The notes under the pieces were generated by a model. The model did no database searches and had not been told where the DNA came from. It saw only the letters and a program-made list of their open reading frames with translations. Both the position numbers and the translations under genes were made by a program. From positions 2,170,001-2,234,000 of the forward strand of contig NZ_CP022958.1 of assembly GCF_006496635.1 (NCBI RefSeq): DNA of 64,000 nucleotides, in the 5' to 3' direction. The DNA comes from Azoarcus sp. DD4 (GTDB taxonomy: Bacteria; Pseudomonadota; Gammaproteobacteria; Burkholderiales; Rhodocyclaceae). This document shows positions 50,039 to 58,874 of this stretch, piece after piece. Positions within the stretch are counted from its first letter, which is position 1. Each line of letters begins with the position of its first letter.

Positions 50039-51982
50039 GTGATCCTGACCGACAACGAGACCAAAGTCGATCTACTGAACAACGAGGCCATCGCGACCAC
50101 GATCATTGGCCTGCTGTGTGCGAGACCGGATCACCCGGTGACGATTGGCGTGCACGGCGATTGGGGGGCGGGCAAGTCCAGCGTGCTCGAAATGGTCGAG
50201 GCAGGGTTCGCGGACAAGGAAGAAGTGCTGTGCCTCAAGTTCAACGGGTGGCGCTTCCAGGGCTTCGAGGACGCGAAGATCGCTCTAATCGAAGGCATCG
50301 TCACGGGCCTCGTCGAAACACGTCCGGCGCTGACCAAGGCGGCAGCGGCCGTCAAGGATGTATTCAGCCGTATCGACTGGCTGAAGGTTGCCAAGAGAGC
50401 GGGGGGGCTGGCTGTCACCGCCTTCACCGGGATTCCGTCGCCCGATCAGGTAGGGGCCATCATCGGCTCTCTCGAAAGGGTTTTGGCGGACCCCGCCAAA
50501 CTCGCCACGAAGGAAAACCTCTCGGCGGTAATCGACGAGGTGAAGGCCGTACTGAAGTCCGGCGAAACCAAGAGCGTGCCCGAGGAGGTGGAGGCGTTCC
50601 GCAAGGCGTTCGACAAGCTGTTGAAGGACGCGGGCATCAAGCAGCTCATCGTCCTGATCGATGACCTTGACCGCTGCTTGCCCGACACGGCCATCGAGAC
50701 GCTCGAAGCGATCAGGCTGTTTGTGTTCACTGCACGGACGGCTTTCGTGGTCGCGGCCGACGAAGCCATGATCGAGTACGCGGTGCGCAAGCACTTTCCC
50801 GATTTGCCAGAGAGCACGGGTCCGCGGGACTATGCCCGCAACTACCTGGAAAAGCTGATCCAGGTTCCATTTCGTATTCCGGCGCTGGGCGAGACCGAAA
50901 CGAGGATTTACGTCACGCTGTTGTTGGCCGGGGCGGAGATTGGCGAGTCGGATGCCAACTATGCGACGCTCATCGGCGTGGCGCGGGATAAGCTGAAGCG
51001 GCCCTGGACCAGTGGCGGACTTGACGCCGCGGCGGTCAAGGCGGCGCTCGGGAAGCAGGCCGAGAAGGCTAACAATGCGCTTGCGCTCAGCGATCAGATC
51101 GGTCCGATCCTGGCGAGTGGCACCAAGGGCAATCCTCGTCAGATCAAGCGATTCCTCAATACCTTGCTGCTGCGTGAGCGTACCGCAGTGGCGCGTGGTT
51201 TCGGTGACGACATCAAGCTGCCGGTGCTCGCAAAGCTCATGCTCGCGGAGCGCTTCATTCCGAGGCTGTTCGAGCAGATAGCGTTTGCGGCGGCCGTCCA
51301 TCCGCACGGTCTGTGCGAAGACCTCGAATTACTTGAGAAGAGCCTTACCGCACCCGAAGAGAACGAGGCTCCGACGGGCGAGCGCAAGGGGCACAAAACC
51401 GCCGAACCTGCGGCTACGACGGAGAGCGCGGTACTGGCCGAGTGGAGGTCATCAGACACAATTTGCGATTGGGCTCGCGTGTTGCCTATGCTGTCGGGCA
51501 TTGATCTGCGCCCCTACTTGTTCGTGACGAAGGATAAGAAGGACTACTTCGGCCCGGTGTCCGTGTTGGGCCATCTGGCCGGTGTGGTAGAGAAGCTGTT
51601 CGGTGGCAAGATGACCGTCCAGGGGTACGAGTCCGAGTTGAAGCAGCTCGTGCAGCCCGAAGCCGACAAAGTGTTCGAAGCCGTACGCACCAAGATCATG
51701 AGCACCGGCACCTTCGATACGATGCCGGCTGGCGTCGATGGCCTCATCGTCCTTGTGAAAGCTCAACCGGGCTTGCAGGGCAGGTTGATGGACTTCCTTG
51801 AGGCTTTGCCGAGTGGCAAATGCGGACCCTGGGCTGTTCGCGGATGGCAAGGCGTCATCAAGGATGCGGAGTGCACGGCGCGCCTATCGAAGCTCCTGAC
51901 CGAGTGGAGCAAAGTTGCCAATAACGCTGGGCTGAAGGCCGCTGCCGAGTTGGCGCTGAAGGACGTGAAGGGGGTTCGCTGA
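50039..51982 (+). CDS. qatA: QatA: KAP-family P-loop NTPase of the Qat defence system
   Basis: The 647-residue protein starts at GTG 50039 with GAGGGGG upstream. It has Walker A G-D-W-G-A-G-K-S-S (40-48), the KAP signature K-F-N-G-W-R-F (67-73) and Walker B L-I-V-L-I-D-D-L-D-R-C (203-213). A long C-terminal helical part follows. The next genes are qatB, a QueC-like qatC and a TatD-like qatD, the known anti-phage Qat order. The KAP ATPase is taken as the sensor or motor. The mechanism of Qat is not established in detail. Confidence 0.9.
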   Translation: MILTDNETKVDLLNNEAIATTIIGLLCARPDHPVTIGVHGDWGAGKSSVLEMVEAGFADKEEVLCLKFNGWRFQGFEDAKIALIEGIVTGLVETRPALTKAAAAVKDVFSRIDWLKVAKRAGGLAVTAFTGIPSPDQVGAIIGSLERVLADPAKLATKENLSAVIDEVKAVLKSGETKSVPEEVEAFRKAFDKLLKDAGIKQLIVLIDDLDRCLPDTAIETLEAIRLFVFTARTAFVVAADEAMIEYAVRKHFPDLPESTGPRDYARNYLEKLIQVPFRIPALGETETRIYVTLLLAGAEIGESDANYATLIGVARDKLKRPWTSGGLDAAAVKAALGKQAEKANNALALSDQIGPILASGTKGNPRQIKRFLNTLLLRERTAVARGFGDDIKLPVLAKLMLAERFIPRLFEQIAFAAAVHPHGLCEDLELLEKSLTAPEENEAPTGERKGHKTAEPAATTESAVLAEWRSSDTICDWARVLPMLSGIDLRPYLFVTKDKKDYFGPVSVLGHLAGVVEKLFGGKMTVQGYESELKQLVQPEADKVFEAVRTKIMSTGTFDTMPAGVDGLIVLVKAQPGLQGRLMDFLEALPSGKCGPWAVRGWQGVIKDAECTARLSKLLTEWSKVANNAGLKAAAELALKDVKGVR

Positions 51983-52866
51983 TGGGAACCTCTACTGCGT
52001 ACGGCGGCCCCGGCGGTGGAACTCCGCTAGTTCCGTCGTGGCTCGGTGGTGCCGATGATGGTGCGCCGGCAACGCCTTCACCAGGCCAGGGGACAGGGGC
52101 GGATGGGACAACACCTGCAGATGTGGGGGCGCCGCCAGCGGCCCCGAACCGTGCGCCCATCCCCGCGACAGCAGATCCCCAACGCTTTTCGGGCGCTCGC
52201 AGCAGCTTTACGCGATTTGCCGGCTCCGGTGGCAGCGACCGAGCCAGCCTCGGCCGAGCAGTTTCGCGATACGTCTCCACTTCGGCTGGTGGCGCACGCC
52301 AGTCGGCCCAGCGCATGGGCGCTTCGCGAGGGTCCAGTGCGAGGCTTCTAGGCTTTCTGTCAGATGCGCAAGCGCGTGGTGTTCGCGAAGCATTGCGCGC
52401 GGTGAACCTCGAATCCCTGGCCGGGCGCCCGATCACCGAGATCTTTGTTGGCTTGGCCGACTACATCTGCCCTGGTGCGGGCACGGTCGATGAAGGCATC
52501 GCCCGTGAGGCGTACATCGAGACCATTGTCGAACTGGCGAGCGAAGGGCTGACCGATCTGTCCACGTTCACTCCCGATCAGATGCAGACAGTGTTCGAGC
52601 TGTATGCCACTCATGCGATCGAGGCCAGAATATGCAACGACATCGGCACGAAGGCGGTGACTATGCCGGCAGACGCACAAGCGGCGCATCGCGTCGAGAA
52701 GCAACTGCGCGACTTCATTCGCGGTGGCGTGAGCGATGCGCTGACACGGGCTCGCGCCCAGTCCCCGAATCTGACGCCAGAGCGAATTCAGTCGTTCGTG
52801 GACACGGTGTACGAGTCGGCGTTTGCGATCTTGCAGGCATTGGGTGATGCGGAGGCTAACCAATGA
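51982..52866 (+). CDS. qatB: QatB of the Qat defence system
   Basis: The 294-residue protein opens M-G-T-S-T-A-Y-G-G-P-G-G-G-T-P-L-V-P-S-W-L, the typical QatB N-terminus. A Pro/Gly/Ala-rich low-complexity stretch leads to a helical C-terminal domain (about 120-294) without catalytic motifs. It shares one base with the qatA stop and overlaps qatC by four. It is probably a scaffold or substrate protein of the QatC reaction. Confidence 0.85.
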   Translation: MGTSTAYGGPGGGTPLVPSWLGGADDGAPATPSPGQGTGADGTTPADVGAPPAAPNRAPIPATADPQRFSGARSSFTRFAGSGGSDRASLGRAVSRYVSTSAGGARQSAQRMGASRGSSARLLGFLSDAQARGVREALRAVNLESLAGRPITEIFVGLADYICPGAGTVDEGIAREAYIETIVELASEGLTDLSTFTPDQMQTVFELYATHAIEARICNDIGTKAVTMPADAQAAHRVEKQLRDFIRGGVSDALTRARAQSPNLTPERIQSFVDTVYESAFAILQALGDAEANQ

Positions 52867-54230
52867 AGCGGCAACTCTTGGCGGGTCGCTTCGGTCCCGA
52901 CGACCGCGTCGATGTTCCGACAGGAGCGGATGAGCAAAGGACCTACCTGCAACTCGTCGCTGGCGAGAAATCCTTGGATCATGGCATCGGAGGCGCACTC
53001 ACCACCTTAAAGAAGCTCGGCGTGTTCCCCTCGGAGATCGGCATCGATCTGCTCGTGCTCGCCGCTCATGTGCATGCGGCGGACACGCGAATCTCTCGCG
53101 CCGAGCAGTCGCAGGACTCATGGACACGGGAGATGCGGCTGGTCGTGCCGGTGAGCGACCCGGGTCGTTGGAGTACCGCCGCTCCAACGCTGAAGAAGAT
53201 GCTGAATTTCTTGACGGGTGATCGGTGGACGATCGGGTTCCGGATACGCCCGCCGCGCTTTGCGGTGATAGCACAGCAGTCCTCGCCAAGCCTGATCTCT
53301 CCCCCCTTCGATTCGCTGAGCTTGTTCTCGGGTGGTCTTGACAGCCTGATAGGTGCCGTCGATCTGTTGGAGAGCGGCGCAACTCCTTTGCTGGTCAGCC
53401 ACTTCGGCGAAGGCTCGACCAGCGATGCACAGGGCAAATTGTTCTCGGGGCTGAAGAAGCAATACGACAAGTCACCATTCGAGCGATTGCGGGTCGGGAT
53501 GACCTTCGACGACGGTCTTGTGCAGGGTGTCGGGTCGGAGAACAGCACCCGTGGACGGTCGTTCCTATTCTTTGCGCTCGGCGTGTTCGCCGGCACCGGC
53601 TTGGCAGGGCGATTCACCCTGCGTGTGCCCGAAAACGGACTCATCGCTTTGAACGTGCCGTTGGATCCTTTGCGGCTCGGCTCCAACAGCACCCGCACCA
53701 CGCATCCGTATTACATGGCGCGCTGGAACGACCTGTTGGGAGAACTCGGCATTGACGGCGACGTCGAGAACCCCTACTGGGACAAGACGAAGGGGGAGAT
53801 GGCTTCCAGTTGTCGAAATCCTGAGCTGCTGCAAGAGCTGGCAACGGACTCGTTGTCTTGTTCATCTCCAACGAAGGGACGATGGAAAGGGCTCGGGATC
53901 GAGCACTGTGGCTACTGTTTGCCATGCCTCATTCGCCGCGCAGCCCTGGAAGCCGCGTGGGGATCCGGAAGTGACCGGACGACATATACCGTCTCAGACC
54001 TCCATGCACAATCGCTGGATACCCGCGAATCGATTGGCAAGCAGGTCCGTTCTTTTCAGTATGCGATTGAGCGACTGAGAGGCAACCCTCAGCTCGCCAA
54101 TCTTCTGATCCACAAGCCCGGCTCGCTTGCCGACGAACCTGCGCGGCTGGATCGGCTCGCGGACGTCTACCGACGTGGTCTTGATGAAGTCGCGCAGCTG
54201 ATCAATGGCGTTGAGGCAAGGCCGAGCTGA
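52863..54230 (+). CDS. qatC: QatC: QueC-like PP-loop enzyme of the Qat defence system
   Basis: The 455-residue protein is much longer than QueC (about 230 aa). The PP-loop S-G-G-L-D-S is at 156-161 and the zinc-binding C-G-Y-C-L-P-C at 349-355, with additional Cys317 and Cys333. QueC makes preQ0 in queuosine synthesis; the Qat version probably modifies a protein or nucleic acid instead. An N-terminal extension of about 145 residues is not recognised. Confidence 0.9.
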   Translation: MKRQLLAGRFGPDDRVDVPTGADEQRTYLQLVAGEKSLDHGIGGALTTLKKLGVFPSEIGIDLLVLAAHVHAADTRISRAEQSQDSWTREMRLVVPVSDPGRWSTAAPTLKKMLNFLTGDRWTIGFRIRPPRFAVIAQQSSPSLISPPFDSLSLFSGGLDSLIGAVDLLESGATPLLVSHFGEGSTSDAQGKLFSGLKKQYDKSPFERLRVGMTFDDGLVQGVGSENSTRGRSFLFFALGVFAGTGLAGRFTLRVPENGLIALNVPLDPLRLGSNSTRTTHPYYMARWNDLLGELGIDGDVENPYWDKTKGEMASSCRNPELLQELATDSLSCSSPTKGRWKGLGIEHCGYCLPCLIRRAALEAAWGSGSDRTTYTVSDLHAQSLDTRESIGKQVRSFQYAIERLRGNPQLANLLIHKPGSLADEPARLDRLADVYRRGLDEVAQLINGVEARPS

Positions 54231-54243
54231 TGGAGGATCGCGC

Positions 54244-54996
54244 ATGATCGCCACAGCGGGGCTCGTGGACTTCCACTGTCACCTCGATCTGTATCCGGAC
54301 CACCCGGCGGCGGTGCAGGAGGCCGAGAGGGCGGGCGTATTCACGCTGGCGGTAACGACAACGCCGCGAGCGTGGCCTCGGAACCATGAGCTGGCGCAGC
54401 GCACGAAGCATGTGAGAGCGGCGCTCGGGCTGCATCCGCAGTTGGTTGCGGAGCGTGCGAGCGAACTCGATCTGTGGGATCGCTACCTGCCCGAGGCGCG
54501 GTACGTCGGCGAAGTCGGCCTTGACGCTGGTCCGCGATTCTTCAAGTCACTGGATGCGCAGAGGCGGGTGTTCCAGCATGTCCTGCAGCGCTGCGCGGAG
54601 GCTGGCGACAAGATCATCACGGTCCACAGTGTTAGGTCGGCAAGAGCGGTTCTTGACTACCTTGAAGCGTACCTGCCACCAGACAAAGGCAAGGTAGTGC
54701 TTCACTGGTTCACGGGAACAAAGAGCGAGGCCAAGCGTGCCCTTGAACTGGGCTGTTACTTCTCGATTAATGCGGCCATGTTGAGCAATGAACGACATGC
54801 GCCGATGGTGCAATCAATCCCATTGAATCGGTTGCTCACAGAGACGGATGGCCCATTCACACAAGTGGGTGAGAGACACTCGAAGCCATCCGATGTCGCG
54901 TTGGCGGTTGAGGGACTCGGCCGGCTACATCGATTGTCGGCTGAGCAAATCGCCACGACTGTACGCAATAACTTGCGGAGCTTAGTAAACGGATAG
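54244..54996 (+). CDS. qatD: QatD: TatD-like metal-dependent nuclease of the Qat defence system
   Basis: The 250-residue protein has ATG 54244 with GGAGG 7 nt upstream. TatD motifs are present: D-F-H-C-H-L-D (His11, His13), V-G-E-V-G-L-D, G-L-H-P-Q, H-W-F-T-G and T-E-T-D-G-P-F. TatD enzymes are metal-dependent DNases or hydrolases. It closes the defence operon. The next gene, the relaxase, is convergent and ends 40 bp away. Confidence 0.92.
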   Translation: MIATAGLVDFHCHLDLYPDHPAAVQEAERAGVFTLAVTTTPRAWPRNHELAQRTKHVRAALGLHPQLVAERASELDLWDRYLPEARYVGEVGLDAGPRFFKSLDAQRRVFQHVLQRCAEAGDKIITVHSVRSARAVLDYLEAYLPPDKGKVVLHWFTGTKSEAKRALELGCYFSINAAMLSNERHAPMVQSIPLNRLLTETDGPFTQVGERHSKPSDVALAVEGLGRLHRLSAEQIATTVRNNLRSLVNG

Positions 54997-55035
54997 AGAT
55001 TGGCTGCCCAACTGTCGACGCGTTCCTCAGCAGCC

Positions 55036-56862
55036 CTATGTTCCATCCATGAGCTTCAAATAGGGATTATTGACTGGCAGCTCTTCGAAGATCGCTCCCG
55101 GTGAGTTGAGCAGATAGCCGTGCAGCCGCCGCGACTTGCGCGGCCCCGTCACCTCGCAGGTCCAGATGTTCAGGCCGTTGGGCTGTTTGTGGTGTAACTG
55201 CAGGCGTTCGAAGCGCTTCTGCACCCATTGCCAGTCGGCGAGCTCGGCCTCCTTGGCTTGTTTCGCCACCACGGGGTGTTCCTGCGCATAGCGTTGAAAC
55301 ACTCCGGGGCTGACCAAGTAGGCGGTATCGGCCACGGTGTGCACCAGGGCCTTGGCGTCGTTGATGATGAGCTTGCGGGTCTGGATGCCGTTCCGCAGCC
55401 AGGCGATGAAATGCTCGCCGGAGGGCTCGATCATGGACGGGAGCACCATTTCCGAGGCGATCGATGGCACTTCGGCCGGTGCGGTCCCTGCTGCTGGAGG
55501 TGGCGGGGCGAGCGGTTCGGTACCGGCCGAGGTGGCCGAGGGCAGTGCGTGCAACGCAGGCGGCTCACCGAGCATCTCCAGCAGGCCGGAGAACGGGTCG
55601 GCCGGAACGATGTCGGTAGCGACGGCCACGGGGGCGGTATCAACTGCGGCTGCCTCAGCGGTCACCGTGGCCGGCGCCGCGGGCGATGGGCCGGCCTCGC
55701 GCGATGCCTCGCCTTGTTCGATGCGCACCGTCCCCGCGAACGGCGCCGGCCGCTCACCGGCATCCCAGATCAGCGCCGGCGACAGCTTGAGGAAGGTGAA
55801 GCTGTGCGACCAGCCTGCGTCGCTCGTGACGGTGGCCTTCCAGATCGCCTTGCCGTCCGGTGTGGCCTGCAGGATGCCGTGGTCCTGCAGTACGTTGAAT
55901 ACCGCCGAGTTGCTTTCCGGGATGCCGTCGAGGCCCTGCGACAGCAGGTGGGCGCGTAGCTTGTCGGAGACGGTCTTGCTGACCAGCCAGAGCGCGTCCT
56001 GGGTCAGCCAGCCGTCCGAGGCTTGCGGCTGGTTCAGCCTGAGCTCCTCCTTGAGCAGATAGCGCAGCCCCTCTAGCAGTTTGCGCTGCAGCGCGTGTTT
56101 GGGCGCGGCCAGGGCCTTGGCCGGATCGCCGCCGAGCGCCTGGGCCACGGAGGCCTGGTCGGCCTGTACGACCAGCTCGCCCAGCACGCCAGCGTGCTCG
56201 CATTGGCCGGCCAGCACGTACAGCAAGGCGGCCCACAGATCCGGGTATCCGCTGAGCCAGTCGAGGATCTCGCGATCGAGCACCTGGTAGTAGAGCAGCC
56301 CGGTCGCGGCGCCGTGCAAGCGGTACTCGCGATCCTTGCGGTAACGGAAGCGGTACGGCCGATCCAGCGGGCCATGCCAGGGGTGCCAAGTGCTGCCGTC
56401 GGCGTATTCGACGTGGACATCGACGGCGATCTTGCCGATGTCGTGCAGCAACGCGGCGTAAGCGGTGCCGGCGGTCCAGGCTTCCGCCTGGGCGGCCTGC
56501 GCCTCGGGCGGGGCGCCCGCCGGCAGGAGGTGCGATTGCCGCAGCTTCAGCGCGTAGGCGACGATCTCCAGGCCATGGTCCAGCATGCCGCCCGGATAGG
56601 CGTGGTGGTGGCTTTCGGAGGCGGGGAACAGCTGGACCAGCTCGGCGTAGCGCTCGAGCGGCGTCCGGTACAAGGTGGCGAACTGCCGCCGGGAAAGCGA
56701 GGTGCGCTGCCAGATGTGCTCCAGCAGTTTCTGGCGTCGCGGCGTGGCCAGCAGTGCGGTCGCCGACTGCGGCCGCGTCAGCCCTTTGGGAGCCTCGGCA
56801 GGGCCGGATGGCGATGTGCCAGCCGATGGCGGCGCCTTCTTGCGCTGGAACAGCGTGAGCAT
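55036..56862 (-). CDS. traI: MobH-type relaxase TraI (TraI_2 / HD domain)
   Basis: The 608-residue protein has an N-terminal TraI_2 domain (about 40-360) with His85-His86-His87, His96 (G-G-M-L-D-H-G-L) and the HD pair His140-Asp141 (L-L-H-D-I-G-K-I). An Ala/Pro-rich linker (395-480) leads to the C-terminal TraI_2_C domain (to 608, ending V-N-N-P-Y-L-K-L-M-D). It nicks DNA at oriT to start conjugation. This gene lies at the same position in ICEclc-like elements. Confidence 0.9.
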   Translation of the reverse strand: MLTLFQRKKAPPSAGTSPSGPAEAPKGLTRPQSATALLATPRRQKLLEHIWQRTSLSRRQFATLYRTPLERYAELVQLFPASESHHHAYPGGMLDHGLEIVAYALKLRQSHLLPAGAPPEAQAAQAEAWTAGTAYAALLHDIGKIAVDVHVEYADGSTWHPWHGPLDRPYRFRYRKDREYRLHGAATGLLYYQVLDREILDWLSGYPDLWAALLYVLAGQCEHAGVLGELVVQADQASVAQALGGDPAKALAAPKHALQRKLLEGLRYLLKEELRLNQPQASDGWLTQDALWLVSKTVSDKLRAHLLSQGLDGIPESNSAVFNVLQDHGILQATPDGKAIWKATVTSDAGWSHSFTFLKLSPALIWDAGERPAPFAGTVRIEQGEASREAGPSPAAPATVTAEAAAVDTAPVAVATDIVPADPFSGLLEMLGEPPALHALPSATSAGTEPLAPPPPAAGTAPAEVPSIASEMVLPSMIEPSGEHFIAWLRNGIQTRKLIINDAKALVHTVADTAYLVSPGVFQRYAQEHPVVAKQAKEAELADWQWVQKRFERLQLHHKQPNGLNIWTCEVTGPRKSRRLHGYLLNSPGAIFEELPVNNPYLKLMDGT

Positions 56863-57205
56863 GGTGACGATCCCTGTGGTCGTGGCGGGGAGGAGGGCCT
56901 TTTGGCCTTTTCGGGTAGGGCCTTTCCCCTTGCTCCCGTTCCCTTCCCCCTTCGCGACCTTTTTTTGCCTTCGATCCTTTGGGATTTAGGGCATTTGGCT
57001 TGATCACGCCAGGGTCAATGCGTGGCTGACCCAGACCGGATTGGACGACCACCACGTTCCCGGATGGACTTACCCTGAATGAGCGCATTGGCCATTTGGG
57101 TGATGTGCGGATGAAACGGGGTGGTGCAGGGTGTTGACATAATTGACAAGAGAGACATGGGAGACTAGATTGCTGTTGTCTCAATCCTTTTTGTGGGTGA
57201 TGACC
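56863..57205. other. Intergenic region between relaxase and RES module
   Basis: The relaxase and the antitoxin-like gene are divergent. The first 140 bp next to the relaxase are pyrimidine-rich on the plus strand (many CCTTT and TTCCC runs) and may hold the relaxase promoter or oriT, but no clear oriT inverted repeat was identified. The right part carries a strong promoter at 57143-57171. Confidence 0.5.
57143..57171 (+). promoter_or_regulatory. Promoter of the RES toxin-antitoxin pair
   Basis: TTGACA (57143-57148) and TAGATT (57166-57171) are 17 bp apart. A second TTGACA (57134-57139) lies 9 bp upstream as a direct repeat, so a regulator may bind TTGACATAA-type half-sites across the -35. 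The antitoxin-like start is about 30 bp downstream. Confidence 0.7.
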
Positions 57206-57838
57206 ATGCCCAAGACCCTCGAATTCATCGCCGATCACCTGCCGCGCGTCACCGTGGACGATGCCGTGCGCAGCTTCTCCGCCAGCGTCGAAATCCGGGA
57301 TGCCCGGGCTTTTGCAGCCGAACTGCAGGCGTTTGTGCATGAACGTGTGGAAGCGGTAGTGCTTCCGCCTTCCTTCGAAATGCCACTGGTGGAAACCACG
57401 GAGCAGACCTTGGCGCGCAAGGCGGCTGCGTTGCGCGCCAGCACCCGGTGGGTGGCGGGCGAGACCGACATCCAGCGCGGCCGCGCAGCGATGCTGGAAG
57501 CCTTCGATCAGCCGCACAATCTGCCGCTGCCCGAGTTCGCCCGGCTGGCGAACAAGTCGCGCCAGCAGATCTACAAGGACATCGATGCACACCGGTTGCT
57601 GGCACTGAACGTCGGGCCGCGCGGCCAGAAGTTGCCCGACTGGCAACTCGATCCGGTGAAGCAACGGTTGACGCAGGCCGTGTTGCAAGGGGCGGTCGGG
57701 GTCGACAACTGGACGCTGTACCGCGCCCTGTCCGAGCCGCTCGAGAGTCTGGACGCTCGCTCGCCGGTGGAGGCCGTGACTGCCGATTCGGTCAGTGAGG
57801 TGACCTCGGCGGTGCTCAACGTGCTGAGCATCCATTGA
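57206..57838 (+). CDS. Antitoxin-like protein (Xre/MbcA/ParS type) paired with a RES toxin
   Basis: The 210-residue protein starts at ATG 57206 (an ATG at 57200 is also possible). Its N-terminal roughly 80 residues are unrecognised. Residues 88-208 contain F-A-R-L-A-N-K-S-R-Q-Q-I-Y-K-D-I, a helix-turn-helix-like segment, then D-W-Q-L-D-P-V and W-T-L-Y-R-A-L. The pattern fits antitoxins of RES toxins (DUF2384-like). The domain is homologous to the integrase C-terminus (41885-43759). The RES gene follows after 12 bp. Confidence 0.8.
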   Translation: MPKTLEFIADHLPRVTVDDAVRSFSASVEIRDARAFAAELQAFVHERVEAVVLPPSFEMPLVETTEQTLARKAAALRASTRWVAGETDIQRGRAAMLEAFDQPHNLPLPEFARLANKSRQQIYKDIDAHRLLALNVGPRGQKLPDWQLDPVKQRLTQAVLQGAVGVDNWTLYRALSEPLESLDARSPVEAVTADSVSEVTSAVLNVLSIH

Positions 57839-57850
57839 GATGGGCTTGGC

Positions 57851-58471
57851 GTGAGTATCGAGTTGACCGCGTTCCGAATCGAGACGGGAACACTGCTCCA
57901 GCATGTGAGTCGCGTGGTCTACCGGGGCCAGCCGCTGTACTTCGGCCGTGACGGCACCAACCGTTACGACGCGCCAGCCCGGGACTACGGCGTGCTCTAC
58001 CTGGGCCGCGACCTCCCCACGGCATTGATGGAATCCATATTCCACAAGCACCAGTGGGACAAGGACGCCCAGCGCTCGATCGCACTGGCAGAAGTCCAGA
58101 GCCGTTTGGTACGCGCAGTCGGCGTGGTCGAAGAACTGCAGTTGGTCGACCTCACGGCCGAAGGCGTGATGGCCGGCTACTTTGGCTTGAACCTGGAGCA
58201 GTTGGCCAGTCGCGGCTACACGCACACTCAGCAGGTGTCCAGCCAGGTGCATGCGATGCAGGGGGGCGATGGTGTGCCATTGTTCGACGGGGTGCGCTAT
58301 CCGTCGCGCAACAACTACCCCGCCACCAGCATCGCCCTGTTCGAGCGGGCCGAGCGGAAGGTCAAGCTGATCGAGGACATCGACTTGCCTGACCATGCGG
58401 ACTGGCCGAATTTCGTTGCGGACTACCGCATCGGCGTGGAGCCCGATCCGGGTCCGGTAGAGCGATCCTGA
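57851..58471 (+). CDS. RES-domain toxin (predicted NAD+-degrading)
   Basis: The 206-residue protein starts at GTG 57851. RES-family features are seen: Y-R-G near residue 24, R-Y-D-A-P (Arg38), Y-G-V-L-Y-L-G, the glutamate of A-L-M-E-S-I-F (Glu61) and Y-P-S-R-N-N-Y near residue 155. RES toxins such as MbcT and ParT degrade NAD+ or ADP-ribosylate targets. It is the second gene of a typical antitoxin-toxin pair, here serving ICE stability or defence. Confidence 0.88.
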   Translation: MSIELTAFRIETGTLLQHVSRVVYRGQPLYFGRDGTNRYDAPARDYGVLYLGRDLPTALMESIFHKHQWDKDAQRSIALAEVQSRLVRAVGVVEELQLVDLTAEGVMAGYFGLNLEQLASRGYTHTQQVSSQVHAMQGGDGVPLFDGVRYPSRNNYPATSIALFERAERKVKLIEDIDLPDHADWPNFVADYRIGVEPDPGPVERS

Positions 58472-58495
58472 GCCAAGTCTGGATAGGTATCGACG

Positions 58496-58867
58496 ATGAA
58501 GCCCGCCGTATACACCACCTTCGCAGAGCACGCCGGCCGGACGCTGGGCCGGATGTGGCGGGGACTCGTGCGCCTGGATCGGAAGGCGCACGGGCGGCTG
58601 ATGGCAGTGGGATGGACGCCGGGCAGGGCCGGGGCGGCATTGCTGGCCCTCAAGTTTGTCCTACTTGGCGTACTGGCCTACACCGCGTTGTGGTTGGCGT
58701 TGCTGCTCGCGCTCGTTGCGTTCGCAGCTTGGACAGCCCGGAACTCTGAGCGCGACGATTCGGAGGAATGGGCGATCGGCGATCAGGCGGAACGCAAGCG
58801 CAGTATTTTCTACGATCCGATCAACTACGACGACGATCCAGACCCCCGCTTTGACGATGAGCGGTAG
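58496..58867 (+). CDS. DUF3742 family protein
   Basis: The 123-residue protein has one or two hydrophobic helices (about 46-80), a basic N-terminus and an acidic C-terminus ending R-F-D-D-E-R. DUF3742 proteins occur next to the TraG gene in ICEclc-like elements. Function unknown; probably membrane-associated. It is convergent with traG. Confidence 0.8.
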   Translation: MKPAVYTTFAEHAGRTLGRMWRGLVRLDRKAHGRLMAVGWTPGRAGAALLALKFVLLGVLAYTALWLALLLALVAFAAWTARNSERDDSEEWAIGDQAERKRSIFYDPINYDDDPDPRFDDER

Positions 58868-58874
58868 GTAACTG

